Of a stretch of DNA of 64,000 nt, positions 11,150-23,636 are shown piece after piece. A program made the translations under genes and the position numbers. The stretch comes from Terfezia claveryi. Its lineage: Eukaryota > Ascomycota > Pezizomycetes > Pezizales > Pezizaceae. The stretch is from contig WHUX01000009.1 of NCBI GenBank assembly GCA_015179025.1, positions 248,001 to 312,000 of the forward strand. The letters run 5' to 3'. Under the pieces are notes generated by a model. The model worked only from the letters and a program-made list of their open reading frames with translations, had not been told where the DNA came from and ran no database searches. How positions within the stretch are numbered: position 1 is the first letter of the stretch; each line of letters starts with the position of its first letter.

Positions 11150-12312
11150 ATGGATGGAAAGGGGGGAGGGGGGAAAGAGGCTAAGGGATGGGGTGTTTAA
11201 TGATAGGGAATGGGATATAAAGTTGTGCATGGTTATCTATGAGTTTATCGGTGCTGATGCGTGTGGTTGGGTATTTTATTTTCTTGGTTACTTGTTTATT
11301 GCTTAGTAGGAGAGAGAGTTCGACAGGGATGTTCACTCGGGCATGAATTTGTGAATTTGTGAAGTCCCAACTTCAGTACTCGAGCACAGTTTGGTTGGGC
11401 TCTTATATATTTCCGCTGTCTATTTATCTATGAGAATACATCATTACCTCAACCTGAAGCTAGTACCAAGCTCTGGCGCGATAGAAAACACGATGATGGC
11501 ACAAACCAGAGGCCCCGAAGTACATAGTTTCAGAGCTAGAAGGGAGGAGGGGTGGGTTGTGTCAACCAGAGACTAAGTAACAGCTTGGTAGTTTGTAAAT
11601 GCCATATAGACAACGTTTAGTCTTATGCGGTAGACAAAACACTATCGTGTCGTATTGTATGTGTATGTATTGTGTTAGTGTAGTGTGTACCACAAAGAAT
11701 GTTCAGGGTAAACTAAAGCTTGGAAAAGAAAACCTACCACACCCACTCAAGGAGGTTCTCCGAGCGAAGGGGAGGGGACGGTTGGGGGTGATTCAGTAAG
11801 CTAGGCTTTTTTTCAAAGGTATTTCTTTTTTGGGGGGGTGGGATATTTTTGTCGTTGGGAATCTGGAAAGTTTGGGGGGAATGTTTATTTTGGAAGTTAG
11901 GGCTTGGGAGAGGGGAAAATTAGGGTTAGATTGAGAAGGTTGACCACAACCCCCCCCACAAAACACAAAAGAGGAGGCCGCCAAGTAATGATGAGATGGA
12001 GGATCTGATAACACTTTTTTTTTTTTATATATAGGATGATAATTGATAAGGGTTCTTGAGGGCACAAGTATTGCTACCGGTCGGTTTATGAGGTGCCAGC
12101 CAGACTAGTTTATGAGCAGGAATCAGTGGGCCAAAGCGCATGAGGGAGGTAGGAATGTATGAAGAGTGCCGTAGTATTAAATTACAAACTTCCATTACCC
12201 TCAAATTCGCAAACCCACCCCCCCCAACCCCAACACGACAAATTCGCACTTTGGTCACAGGTTTTCATAAGTGGTATATTTTCATCATTGATATCTAGTA
12301 ATAATCACATCC
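11150..12312. other. Convergent intergenic region
   Basis: Lies between the 3' ends of the POLD4 and EIF1AD-like genes. It is purine-rich at 11150-11170 and shows homopolymer runs (T, C and G tracts near 11810-12030). No gene or repeat family was recognised. Confidence 0.5.
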
Positions 12313-12915
12313 TCATTTCTTCTTCTCCTCCTCCTCCTGTTCCTCTTCACCACCCTCATCGTCAGAATACCGTATCTTATCCCACCCATCCTCTTCCCCC
12401 TCCTCATCCTCCTCCCCACCCTCATTATCCATCCCCACCCACGGATCCTGTGGCGGGAACTCCTTCGGCCTAGAACTCGAGGGGGAGGGTACTATCAGAC
12501 GGTATCATCCCTTGCGTACAACCCAACTCAATGCAACAAACATCACCCTCAATAAAGGAAATAGAACTTACCAATAACTCATCTTCCTCCACCCCTTCTC
12601 CTCCCTCACAATGTTCACTATAACGCCCTTAATTTTCATGTCCTTACCTCCTTCCTTCCCTTCGCTGTCTCTAAAGGCGGCGGTGTCGACAACGACGTAT
12701 CCCCCCCGGCGGAGCCATATCTGTGAGCGGAATTGTGGCGCCATTTCTACGAGGACGGGAGAGTGCGGGGGGAGCTGGGTGGGGAAATGCACGAGGTAGA
12801 GGTTGTTGCCCGCGGCTTTGACGAGCTGGGCGATGGTGTGTGGGGGGGGGAGGGTGGGTGGAGGGGATGTGGTCAGCGTGCTGAGGGCGTGGAGTGTACG
12901 CTTCGGTTTGCCCAT
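12313..12915 (-). CDS. EIF1AD-like S1/OB-fold RNA-binding protein
   Basis: Two exons, 12915-12572 and 12469-12313, encode 166 residues. The OB-fold carries the EIF1AD/eIF1A-like signature: AAGNNLYLVHFP, then VLVEMAPQFRSQIWLRRGGY and VVVD. The second exon adds PKEFPPQDPWVGMDNEGG followed by a run of acidic residues ending EEEEKK, the acidic tail typical of EIF1AD. The intron is 102 bp (GTAAGT...CTAG). The family is eIF1A-related; human EIF1AD is linked to late 40S maturation. The start is the ATG at 12915 (MGKPKRTL). It is divergent from the Hikeshi homologue across 418 bp. Confidence 0.88.
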
Positions 12916-13333
12916 TTCAGAGGCAGAGAGAATCAAAGCAGAGGGGTAGGTGTTTGCTGCAGTCTTGAATGTATAGAGTGGGATTGCGCTTTACTTGCTG
13001 GATCTTTTGCCAAGATTTCAGGTTTCGCTCTCACATCTCGAAGCTTCTCTACTTGGTAGATCCAAATAATGACGCAAACGTTGAAATGTTCTTTATTCCC
13101 GCTGCATGCGCCTCGCCTTGTTGCAGTGACGTCGACTTACAGGCTGTCAACAAAGAAACCTCAACGGCTTAAAGCGCCGGGAAGTCGACAGTGGCATAAC
13201 CTTCTGTTTATTTACCTTCTGCGCACTCGAACGGGGATAATAATTGATTGAACTCCCCTCCCCTCGCTCCGACACAGCTTCAGGCTTCTCTCTACACTAA
13301 CCAAAAGTGCAACCCCTCCCCCATCCCCATCAA
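12916..13333. promoter_or_regulatory. Shared divergent promoter region, EIF1AD-like / Hikeshi-like
   Basis: 418 bp separate the two start codons, so both promoters must lie here or overlap the leaders. The right half is pyrimidine-rich (CCCCTCCCC stretches), common in fungal housekeeping promoters. No TATA box is obvious. The assignment is positional. Confidence 0.6.
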
Positions 13334-14121
13334 ATGTTCGGCTGTATAGCCGCTGGACGGCCTGGTACCAAGCCTCCCCCCCCTTCCCACCCCTCCTCAA
13401 TTCCTCTCCCCCCACACCCCCTACATAACTAACTCCCCCGCAAGTCCAGACCAACCTTAACGTCCTCTCCCCCACGCAATACGCCCTCACCCTCCCGGCC
13501 TCCCCCGCCCAACCACTCAACCATCTTGTGGTCTTTCTCCTCCCCAATACCACTCTCCCATCAGACACCGCCGCGAGCGTATACATCCAGCTCTCCCCTA
13601 CCCAGCCATTCATTTTGCTTGGAGCCATTGGGAACGAGAAGCCCAGTGCGATATTTCGAGTTAAGGGACTCGCGTCTGTTGCGGGGGCGGATGTGGATGC
13701 CGATGATATGACTGATGAAAGTGCTTCTGGCATTGGAGTTGGTGTTGGTGCTAGTGCGGGGAGTAGCAGCGAAACAACAGCAACAACAGTAACCCTCGGC
13801 ATCGCCATCGAGCCCCTCTCCTCCGTCCTGGCATCCCTGTCCTCCCTCCCCTCTACAATCCAATTCGCACAAACTCCCCGCACCGCCACCCCCGCCCCTG
13901 GGAAACTCGTCCTCACAAGTAGCAAGCCCCCATCAGTATTATCTCTCGCAGGGAGGATTATAAAAAACGCATTTAATTTCCTGAGCTCGTTTGCGGTTAA
14001 AGCTGATATCCCGGGCCAGGGAGTAGTGGATGTGGTTCCGCTGAAGGCATTTCAGGATTGGTGGGTGAAGTTTGAGAAGAAAGTTGAGTTTGACCCGGGG
14101 TTTTTGGAGAGGGACGATTGA
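13334..14121 (+). CDS. OPI10: Hikeshi/Opi10 homologue (Hsp70 nuclear import carrier family)
   Basis: Two exons (13334-13364 and 13445-14121; 80-bp intron) give 235 residues. The tiny first exon supplies the invariant start MFGCIAAGRPVQTNL. Further family text is LNHLVVFLLPNTTLPSDTAASVYIQ, here split as NHLVVFLLPNTTLP and AASVYIQLSP, then FILLGAIGNEKPSAIFRVKG, and the C-terminal helical part NAFNFLSSFAV ... WWVKFEKKVEFDPGF. Human Hikeshi carries Hsp70 into the nucleus in heat stress; yeast Opi10 affects inositol/phospholipid phenotypes. A low-complexity insert (residues about 95-125, GIGVGVGASAGSSSETTATT) separates the two domains. Confidence 0.9.
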
Positions 14122-14483
14122 GGGGGTGGGGGCGAGAGTTTTTTTTTTCTTTTTCTTTTCCGCGGGTGGAGGGAGGGGGGAGTATATATATATGCATTGC
14201 TGTATAGGAGGAAATCATGTTGATTCGAATTCATACAACAAATGATTCATTAGACTTAAATGTAACTGTGTTATTCATCCATTTAGGGAGAGAAGAGGCA
14301 GGGACCCCTGAGCTTGCCCTGCCCAAATATCAATCAAGGCTTTCCACAAAACCCCCCCTTAGTCTAAGACGAAAGAAGAGGAGTTCTCGTAATAAAAGAG
14401 GGAAGGAGGGTGTGGGGTTGGGAAATCTTTTTCTTTCTTTACATTACCCTGAAACCCACAGTTACGCAGCCAACTATTATACC

Positions 14484-14532
<49 letters not shown>

Positions 14533-15453
14533 CCTCACTGTGCATCCCATCAACTCTTAAAGCTTTTCCTCTCCTCACAACCCCCCCTTTTTTTTTTAAA
14601 GGCCTGGCCTCCACGTGAAGGGGGGAAGGGTTAGGTTAGGTTGGTTTTTTTTTCACTCAAACCTTCAAATAACAAACATCAACCCTAACCTACTCACTCT
14701 CCACCCCCTTTTTCCTTCTCAAGTTTAGCTAATTCATGTATCTAGGAGGGGACAACACAGCCTTTGCTCTTTGCAGAAAACTTGTTCAAGGACCTTAGAT
14801 CTACGGTAGAGCTTTCTTTATATTGTTCTCAAAAATGTCAATGAATTAATTTCTATTTCAATCCCAAATGCACGCTCCCACCAAGACATGATCCAATCCC
14901 AATCCAAACCCAACCCCAATCCAATCCAATCCTCCCTCCTCCTACCCTCAATTTCATTTTAACCCAACCAACCCCAATCCAAACTGAAGCCATCACCATA
15001 AGCCATCAACCATAACAACATGCAAGACACATGCAAATCGAAGCAAAAAAAAAGCAAAACAAGAAAACAGGAGAGGCGAATAAGTCGAATATTAAAACAA
15101 CATCTATCATGAATCCACAAAGAAAAAGGATATTTTCCCATCGCATGAAACGCATGACACAAACACATGTGACGAGCGCAAACGAAGAACGCCTGATATG
15201 AACTGAACAATGAAAAAACTATATAAACAAGAAAAAAGGGCCGAGAAGAACTCAGGTATAAAACTGGACAGACACAAACCCCCCATTCATCGTGAAAGAA
15301 AACCCAAAGGCATGGTACTCATACTTTATCATTATCCTTCCCCCTCCCCAACACAGCCCACGCTTCTGGTCACTTCCCCCTTCTCCCCCACCCCCACCTA
15401 CATTCTATTTGCCCCCCCGGCGGCCCAGTCACTCCCATCTCAAGATTGTACAC
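14122..15453. other. Convergent intergenic region with long C/A homopolymer
   Basis: 1.33 kb between convergent 3' ends. A run of Cs (14485-14496, broken once) passes directly into about 34 As (14497-14530). A similar C-run/A-run occurs near 28350-28395. TTAGGTTAGG occurs near 14630 but without telomere-like tandem arrays. No gene was recognised. Confidence 0.6.
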
Positions 15454-17732
15454 CTAGTCCAATCTTGGCAACGGACTCCTCACTCTAGCACTTCTTAACC
15501 CCGTAGGACTAACCTCTCTACTTCTCGCAATCCTCTCTCTACTCTCCACTCTAACCATCAATCCCGTACTTCCCGCTCTAATCGCCGCCTTCCCCTCCCC
15601 GCCCGTCACTCTCAGATACCTACTGCTCTTCCCACCGGAGCTCCCAGAGCTACTATCCGATAGATTCTCCCCGTCGTCGGCGGTACCAACACCGAATAGC
15701 TCCACCTCAGCGAATCCATTCCCACCTTCGCTGGCACCGCTAGAGAACCCAGCGGCTTCCTCTATGAGCCGCTCGTATGCGGGCCCAGAGAAGGATCTCC
15801 TGCGCTTCATGATAGTTGAGCGGATTTTAATTGCCGTTTCGGTAACAAGGCTGCCACAGCGGCGGTATAATCGTGCTCGTCGTTCTCGGCCAATATAAAA
15901 GAATAGGAGTAACATCCCTAAAAACATGAACGGCCAAAGACCCAAATGATGCTCCGTCGGCACAATTTGTTCCTGGCTTGCATCCCCATCCGTTACATTG
16001 GCCTTCGATCCTTGATGTGAAGACGATATTGGTAGAGGAGACCCAGGATGATGTACCGTACCAGCATATTGCCAATCCGCAGGGATAGATTTATACGCTT
16101 GCACAGTATTCGATCCAAAACCAACAGGCAATGCTGTTTGACCTATTGCCGAGGGAATCTGCGAAGAAGCGTAAAGAACAATCTTTCCCAATGTCCAAGA
16201 CAACTCCATGCCATTAATCTTATTCACAGCCTGGAACGGCTCTAAAAATCCCTTCTCTTTCGCCTTTTCCTCCTTGGACAATTTGTGTTCCTTCCATGGA
16301 CCTGTGCGGTCTGTCACATTATGTGTAACTTCAATCCCCACTCTTGGGATCCCAATCCCCTCATGCATGATATTCGTAAGCCAGGACGCCTTGAAGCAGA
16401 CTTGCATAGCTTTCTCGTGTTCGACTTTATCACCCCACTTTCCCTTCTTAATCCCAGCCTTGATATCCTTCCAATCCTGCGCACAAAACTCTTTCACCTT
16501 CGTCTGGTACTCTGTATAATCATATGGATGATCCTTGCCAAAGTCAAATATTTCATGTGTAGAATGCCAGAACTCTGACACCCCCACAAAGTGGTTCACT
16601 GTGAAATCAATCCCAGGAACATGCACACCCTTGAGCAGACACGGGGCATCCATACACGGGACATCTTTTTGTAGCAGCGGATACGTTTGTCGAAGACACT
16701 CCTCAAAACTTCCCGTACCCACAAGTACTGGATCCTTGGCGTTCTTCTTCTTTTTCAAATCCTCCTCTCCTTCTAGCGTCGTAGTAACTCCCTTCGGCAA
16801 ACATGGTTCCGGTAGTTCCTTCACCCCAGGAGCGGCAGATGCTTCCATCAGACGCTTTATGTAAAGCACCCGAGCCTCATTCATCCCAAGTCCCAACCAA
16901 GTCGTCACAAACACCTGATACTCCTCCGGCATCCCGTTCACTGTACGTAACCTCAGCAACTTCAAATCCTGGGCATGCTTCTTTGCCTCAGTAGCATTTG
17001 GTGCAAAAGCAATTTGCGCACTTGCTCCACCCATATCAAGGAACCCATAAGTATGATGTCCGTTTCCATGGTCAATCGTCTTGTCGAATCCGCCAAGGAG
17101 GTAATTCGCCGCAACCCATCCATACAACCCCTCTGTCTCTCCACTGATCACTTGCACATGGAGGTTACATTCGGGAAGTAAGAATTTCGTATTTTTTCGT
17201 GCATATGTGCATATTTGCTCCAGCAATACTTTCTGCTCCCTAGGTGGCAATAGCCTAACTCCAGCAGTAGCAAGTAGGAATAGTGGTGTCTCAGGGGCTG
17301 ACTCAGCGGGAATAATGTCGATCGCATGTTGTAATAATGGCTGCAGATACTCTCCGACGTGATATGGCTTCGATCCGAACGTCGATACACCTAAAAGAAA
17401 GTGAGCAATCAACCCGAGTCGGCTTTCTGTAACATAGGTACCCCTTACCAGGCTTCGTTTTCTTCGTCCAATGCTTCTTCGTCTCAATCTCCGGCAACTG
17501 CTTCAGCTCAGCTGGCTTCGCATGCCCCCTGGCATAGTCCAGTTCGTCCCAGCGGTATATGTATACGCGCGTCCCCTATAAAAACACACAAAATAAACGA
17601 TGTTAATCTCTGTTTTGTCCCTATATAAGGGTAACGTGGGGTCAATTGGCTTTGCTGGACGAGTAGGAGAGGTCTCAAACGTACAGACGATCCCGCATCC
17701 AAGACCACACCATACTTTTGTGGATGCCCCAT
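15454..17732 (-). CDS. YND1: GDA1/CD39-family apyrase (Ynd1-like Golgi nucleoside diphosphatase)
   Basis: Three exons (17732-17685, 17575-17449, 17390-15454) encode 703 residues. The apyrase conserved regions are visible: ACR1 YGVVLDAGSSGTRVYIYRW at residues 7-25, ACR2 LLATAGVRLL near 97-106, ACR3 SGETEGLYGWVAANYLLGG near 141-159, and ACR4 YGFLDMGGASAQIAF near 173-187. One hydrophobic segment, LGLWPFMFLGMLLLFFYIG, near residues 537-555, is followed by a long basic/Ser-rich tail of about 150 residues. A catalytic N-terminus and a C-proximal membrane anchor fit yeast Ynd1, which hydrolyses nucleoside di- and triphosphates in the Golgi lumen during glycosylation. The first exon ends exactly inside ACR1, so the splice choice is well supported. 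Confidence 0.92.
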
Positions 17733-19947
17733 TTGTCTTCCTTTGTATCTACCTTCAATGTACCAATTTAATCTTCGGCCCTATCGGTCTAACTCTTCGT
17801 CAAGGAGCTTTGCATCAAAATGCTCGAGCTGTGTGGGATGTGGGTGAATGGAGGTACAGATAAGGGGTGAATCTAATGTACTTCAACGGCAGCGAATGTC
17901 TGTCGAAACAGACAGATATCGAGGCACAATGATCCGGTTAGATAGCGTACCGTACGGTGTGGCTGTATGCTATGTACCGAAGTGAGTGAGCGAGAAGGCG
18001 AGCGAGTGTAAGATGCCGACAACAGAAAAGCACCGGAGGGTTGAGGGATCAGGAAAACTATAAGCTTTAGACTCGCGAGAAAAAGTCTATGGATTGCTTT
18101 TATGCTTTAATCGAGCCGCCACCACCGTACCGCGAGAGTCCACAAGTAACTAACTACCACGAGCCCACGAGCCCACGAGCCCACAACGACCTCAATATAA
18201 AAGCAGCGGGATGCGAAAAGGCCTAGCAATCGGTAGTGCGACCAGCTGAACGGAAAATTCGACGAGAGGGATAGTGAGTATCGGCCAGTGAACGAGGCTG
18301 AAGTATCTAACCAGTTGAGACCGAGAAACTGAACGAAGGGAGAGCCAGTCTCTTTGATAAATGTCCCTCCGAAAGGGTATAGCGATCCCTTCTCGCCCGA
18401 CCCTTGTCACGCCTAATTTTTTTCCCTTTGCGCGGCGAAGGTGTGGGATGCAGGTTAGTTGATGAGTTTCATTGGATTGCTTAAGGGGCGCTCAATTGTG
18501 TCAGGATGGGGGGGATGACAAGGGCAGCACGTGAGATCCCGAGATTCCTAATTACGATGGAATTGATGTGTTTCATTATTATGAACGGAGACTACGGTAG
18601 TAATTTACCCTAGAATAAACACCCAGGCTTCGAAGCTGGCGATATACACAGATACAGATGATACTTCGATGCCCATCGTGACAAAAGGTCCTTGATTCTA
18701 CCTACAACTGCGGCCTCGCTGGTGTTGTGTTTAACATACCGGACTAGGCAGGTAGTGTTTTAAAACTCGGTCCCGGCCGCAAGCTATAGAGGGGGGTGGG
18801 GGTGCCTTAGGTGTGCCTTACGCGGCTTCGGCAGACCCCAGATACCGTAAAAGAATTAACCTGAGATGGTCCAAACGCTTAATATTTAATATTCTACACC
18901 ACACAGCCAGCCAGACCCCGGCTCAAGAACTGTTCTCGGAAAATATACATCATCGGTGTGAATTGTCGAGAAGAATACAAAATGAAAAGAAGCATGACGA
19001 TGATCGTCATTATTGGGTTGCACCCAAAGCCTGCAGGGCTGAGGCTGAGCATGCGAGGCGGTCTGGGTATGTTTCTAGAAATAGCACAGCGACAGATCGG
19101 GTTCAGAAGTGAGCCGAAGCTACACTAACCTACCGGCTACGCTGGTATCACTGGTGGTCAGCTTAACCCCCCAGTACCTACCTACCTAACCCACCATCAA
19201 TACCTTAGGTACCTACTTCACACCCCCAAACCTCTGATACATATACCCCAAAGAATCCCCCCCCCCCCCCACAAAACCATCCCGGTGTGAGGACGTAAGA
19301 ACCCCCCTCACGTGTACATCCAACTTCCAAATCACCACCTCTCCTTAGTCCGATCATCAGCCCTTCGGCCTATCGGCCTAGTTCCCCTGCCGTCTCTTCA
19401 CTATTATTGCCTACATTGTTTCTTTTTTGGGGTCTATCTATACCCGCCATCCATACATGCTCTCTACGAGAGGTTGTGCAACCAGACTACATGCAACCTA
19501 TCGAAATCTCTCTATCTGAATCATTACACATGTATGTACAAAAACGTGGCTTTGCGTGTGGTATGTATATACATGTCTGTGTTACATTGCAAAGGTATAA
19601 AAGCAGCGGCAGGGGGAATCACATCCGCTTACAGTTCCAAGTGTTCCTAGTACAGTAGGTATCTAGCACCCACAGGGGATTGTCGTACTCATGGCCAACT
19701 ATCTCGCTTGCCTGGTCTCGCTTACACCGAGCACTCCCTTGGTCTTATACCAGAAAACACATAATTTAAATGCTATCCTATGCAAGAACCCAAACCAAAC
19801 AAACGTCAACCTTTCAGGTGAGGTATCCCTCCAAAACCTTCACAAAAACCCACAACAAAAGTCATACTTATGCTCGGGTAGGTATGTCCTGTACCAATCT
19901 CATGACCAAGCTCCAAACACTGTACAATCACATCCCCTTCACTCCCT
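17733..19947. other. Intergenic region, apyrase upstream / glucoamylase downstream
   Basis: 2.2 kb with no recognised gene. A short tandem of GAGCCCAC occurs near 18160-18183 and a C-run at 19258-19270. The promoter of the apyrase gene should lie in the left few hundred bases. Confidence 0.45.
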
Positions 19948-21598
19948 TCACTTCCCCCAAATCCAAGCCCTCGCCCTTCCCCTCTCCTCCACCGCCGTCA
20001 GAAAGCTCCCGTAACTCCATGTCAAATCTCTCGCTCCCAGCTGCCTCCCAGTCCACACATCAAACTGCTCCGCCATATGCCCCACCCTCTTCCCATCCTC
20101 CGAAACGTACCTCCTAACCACATCCATGAACCCATCCGCATACTCAAACATCCACCTTACAGTTTCGTTGAAAAGTCTATCATCCATCATCTCAATCTCA
20201 CCCAGATGGATAATCTGTGGGTTAATCATCCGGAAAAACTGCAAATTCCTCGGCGTAACATCGAATTTCTGTTTCTTGCTAAACTCGATAACGGAGGCAT
20301 ATAGAACCCTAGCAACGGAGGCCGTACATATGAACCATGCATGTCCACCCCTCGTGCCAATACCATCGTAGACGTCTTCTGTATATCGTCCAATCGCACT
20401 CCCACTAGGTCGACCATCGGCCCTAGGAGGCGCCCTGTTCGGATACCTACCATTCATCGCCCTAACCAATTTCTCCAAACTAGTCAACACTTCCCAACTC
20501 CATGGCGGGAACACCTTGCCATTTCCATGCAACGCTCCCAGCATCAAATCACAATTCAGCCCCGACCTAGGCGGATTCCTACTCGTAATGCCCACAGTTG
20601 AAACTAAATGGCCTCTCCTTTCATCCCAAAACTTCCACATACTCCTTCCTAGCTCCTTCGCCTGCCCTTCATAGAAGTCCGCTGCACCAGGATCGCCAAA
20701 TTTCCGGGCGAGGGAAGCTCCGTCTTCGAGAGCTTTAAGCTGTACCATGGCCGTGAAAAAGTGTACGCCATTGACCTCCTCCCAGAGGTCGAAGCCATCT
20801 CGTGGCCAGGTGTGTGCGACGTATTCGAGGTCGGCTTTAATGATGGAGGTGGCGGGAAGCGAGGGCTCATAGAGCTTGCGGAGGAAGGGGTAGTCTGTCA
20901 GGAGAATGGGATAGGTCGTGGCCGCTGCGCGGAGCACGTTAATTATGGCGGTGGTACGGAGGGCCGGTCCATCACGTTGAGGGCGTCCCCAGTTACTATA
21001 AAGAAATCGAAATCAGGTTCATCCTTCATTCATATTGAGTTAGGGTTTAGTGTGTAATATACCCTGTAAACCCACTCCCGTCAGCATTGAACTTCGGCTC
21101 CCCTAATCCTCCATCATAAAATCCTCCACTAGGGTTATTCGTCCACTGAAGGTTCTTTTGAATATCCACATAATCCATAAATACCTTCAATAATCTGTCT
21201 ATAATACTTTTCTCTTCTTCTTTCGGCCACTTGCCCTTCTGCCACTGCTCAACCAAGGAGCTGATAACGATACCCCCATCTCGAATCCACTGGTAGTAGT
21301 AGTTAGGAGCATGTCTCGATGGAGAAGCGAGGATGCATCCAGGTGCTGTTCCTCTAGCGTTGGCTCCGTTTGGGCCAATATTAGCGAGAATTTGGTTGAA
21401 GGCATAGATATGCTGATCATGGAGCCATGCTTCGAGAGCTGTGTCAGGAGCTGGGACGGAAGCGAGGACGGACTCCTTATGGTGACCCAGGAAGTGCTGG
21501 TCGTGAAGAGTATGTTCTGCAGAGTAACTGAGAGAGAAGGTAAAGAAAGCAGCGGAGAGAGCCCCCGTGCGGAGGATAGTGGTGAATATCCGGGTCAT
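19948..21598 (-). CDS. GH15 glucoamylase (glucan 1,4-alpha-glucosidase)
   Basis: Two exons (21598-21063 and 20995-19948, 67-bp intron) give 527 residues. A signal-peptide-like start MTRIFTTILRTGALSAAFFT suggests secretion. GH15 motifs are NYYYQWIRDGG (residues 99-109, substrate-binding region), NWGRPQRDGPALR (180-192), DLWEEVNGVHFFT (248-260, containing the catalytic general acid Glu) and AEQFDVWTGRQLGARDLTWS (487-506, where the Glu after Ala is the expected general base). No starch-binding domain (CBM20) follows: the protein stops shortly after the catalytic domain, as in Sga1-like or SBD-less fungal enzymes. It releases glucose from non-reducing ends of starch or glycogen. Confidence 0.95.
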
Positions 21599-22683
21599 CT
21601 TGGAGGAGAGATGTTAAAAGTAGATTTGAGAGATTTAAAGCACGAAGGGATGAGAAGGGAGCTTCTCGTTCGTTGCGTTTGAACTTTGTATCTCGAGGCT
21701 TAAACTGGAAGCCTGAGCTCAAGTGCTCAACCGGCGGCGCAGTATATACGGGGCGTTAAAGTACTTCTATACTAGTCATTCGTCACTGACCCCAACCTCA
21801 TGTTTATCCCGCGGGAAACCGTGTTGCAGTGACCGAGGCTTCGAGTATTTCCTGTTGGTAGCCTTTTGGGAATTATCAGCTCCGATCCCCACATGGAAGA
21901 GCTCCGGGGTTGCTGAATGGCTGTTTTGTCGAAGCTTTCCTTGCACTACTTTTGACCATGGCATTCCCCCCCCCCACATCATGATATTGCCCGCGCACAA
22001 CCCTATTCAACGGAGCTTGTCCTGTGTTCATCCACCTCCAGATCGCGTAGATGCAGGACTTACTAGTGGATGTAGATGTCTGGGGTGCATATCGTTACTG
22101 ATATCACCGGCGGGCGTCACGCGTGCCGGGGGTTAAATACCTCGACCATTCATTGTGAATAAGTAGCGACAGGAGATTTCTTTCCACGAGGAGATGTGAG
22201 ATGGCTGCATAGAGAGAGCCTATTTGAACTTTACCCTGATGATCGTATATCGATTCTACTGTAAGCCGTTATCGCAGTTGACAAAGGCAAGCTGGCTACT
22301 TAACCGGTCAACGAGCAACATGCCTAGGTGTGGGACCTGTCCTACCAAGGCCAACAGCTTACAGATAAACGAATGTTTGATCAATCATACAGAAGATCCT
22401 CTCCTCGAGTCATATACACTAACAAAGCAGTCGGGGCTCAACTAAATAGATACTGAGGGAAACATGGTGCATTAAATGGTAAAGGCTCATCATTCATTCC
22501 ATCTGACGAAAGCACCAAATAGGATTGACACATGTGAAAGAGATAGCTTGAGTTGGTACATCAAACGTATCCCCCCAAAATCATAAAAAGACTAAATAAA
22601 AACCCTGTGGCGGACTCAATGGCAAAGTGAAGAAAGAAGGACGCTCGAATCATAGTCGGTACATGAGCAGCGATGATTACTGC
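21599..22683. other. Glucoamylase upstream / RhoGDI downstream intergenic
   Basis: 1.1 kb with no recognised gene or repeat. The left part should contain the glucoamylase promoter. Confidence 0.45.
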
Positions 22684-23636
22684 TTATTCCCAGGACTTTT
22701 TGATGTCGAAACTCCAGTTGAATTCGAGATAGTTGTGGCGGTCGTCGTCCATGAACCTGCTGAGAACTTCATAGTGACCACGAAAAAGCATTCCAGATGG
22801 GGCCTCCTCCTTTGCAACTATCCACATGATCCACTTGTTTAGCTTCATAAAGTCGCGAGGGAGTAAAGATGTTTACATTTCTTCTCATACACCGGAGTTA
22901 AGATGGTGTTTGGTGCGAAGCTTCCCATCATCTCTTCGCTCTTGTCGACTGTCATCCCTTTCCTCCTAACGCGTTGCAGATACCTCAATCCAGAAATAAC
23001 CTCGTGTTGTACTCTGAACTTGACCCTCATGCAGTATTGAGCATTTTCCTTTATCGTGAAAGGCTTATTAGTGAGGGCTTCCAGAGCACCGGGTTGCTCA
23101 AGGTCAATGACAACGTCTGGGCGACCCTCCACCTCTAGGGCTAGCTCAAGAATAACCACCTGTACGAGGCGTTAATCGTTAAAGTCGGTTAACAGGCTTG
23201 GATTAGGAATCTGGGGTAGGAGGAGAGAAATACAGGGCGTTTGTCATTCGGATCTCCAATTGAGGCATCTGCGCCAATTCCGAGAGATGCCTTCCAGCGG
23301 TTAAGGGCCTCATCTTCGGCATCTATCGTACACCAAATTCGGAGTTAGAAATGGCATAAAACTAAAGCAACCCGATGAAGTCATCCATACCTAGCTTTGC
23401 GTACTCATCAACCGTCTTCTTCTCCCCCAGCTTGTAACTGGCATTCGATTGGATCAGTTAGTTTATGAAGCTCGTTGGCTAGATCATCCTCATTTGATTT
23501 CAAGGTGGAGCAAGAAAGGGATGAGGAAAAGGGTTGTCGTTGGAAACAACAAGAAGTGTGAACCCCGCATGGTCAGCCGATCAACTCACCCTTCAGCTCT
23601 GGTAGGCACCAAATCATCATCTGGGAGATCAGCCAT
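22684..23636 (-). CDS. RDI1: Rho GDP-dissociation inhibitor
   Basis: Five exons (23636-23590, 23437-23391, 23322-23234, 23159-22877, 22817-22684) splice in frame to 199 residues, the usual RhoGDI length. The N-terminus MADLPDDDLVPTRAEGYKLG and KTVDEYAKLDAEDEALNRWK is the Rho-binding helical arm. The C-terminal immunoglobulin-like fold carries KENAQYCMRVKFRVQHEVIS, GLRYLQRVRRKGMTVDK and the family ending HNYLEFNWSFDIKKSWE. RhoGDI extracts prenylated Rho/Cdc42 GTPases from membranes and holds them GDP-bound in the cytosol. Introns are short (59-152 bp) with GTATGG, GTGAGT, GTATTT and GTAAAC donors. Confidence 0.94.

Noticed and set aside
14621..14640. Telomere-like TTAGGTTAGG
   Set aside because: Only about two units, internal, and not TTAGGG arrays.
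18813..19112. 99-codon open frame upstream of the glucoamylase 3' end
   Set aside because: No homology recognised and no splice or codon support.
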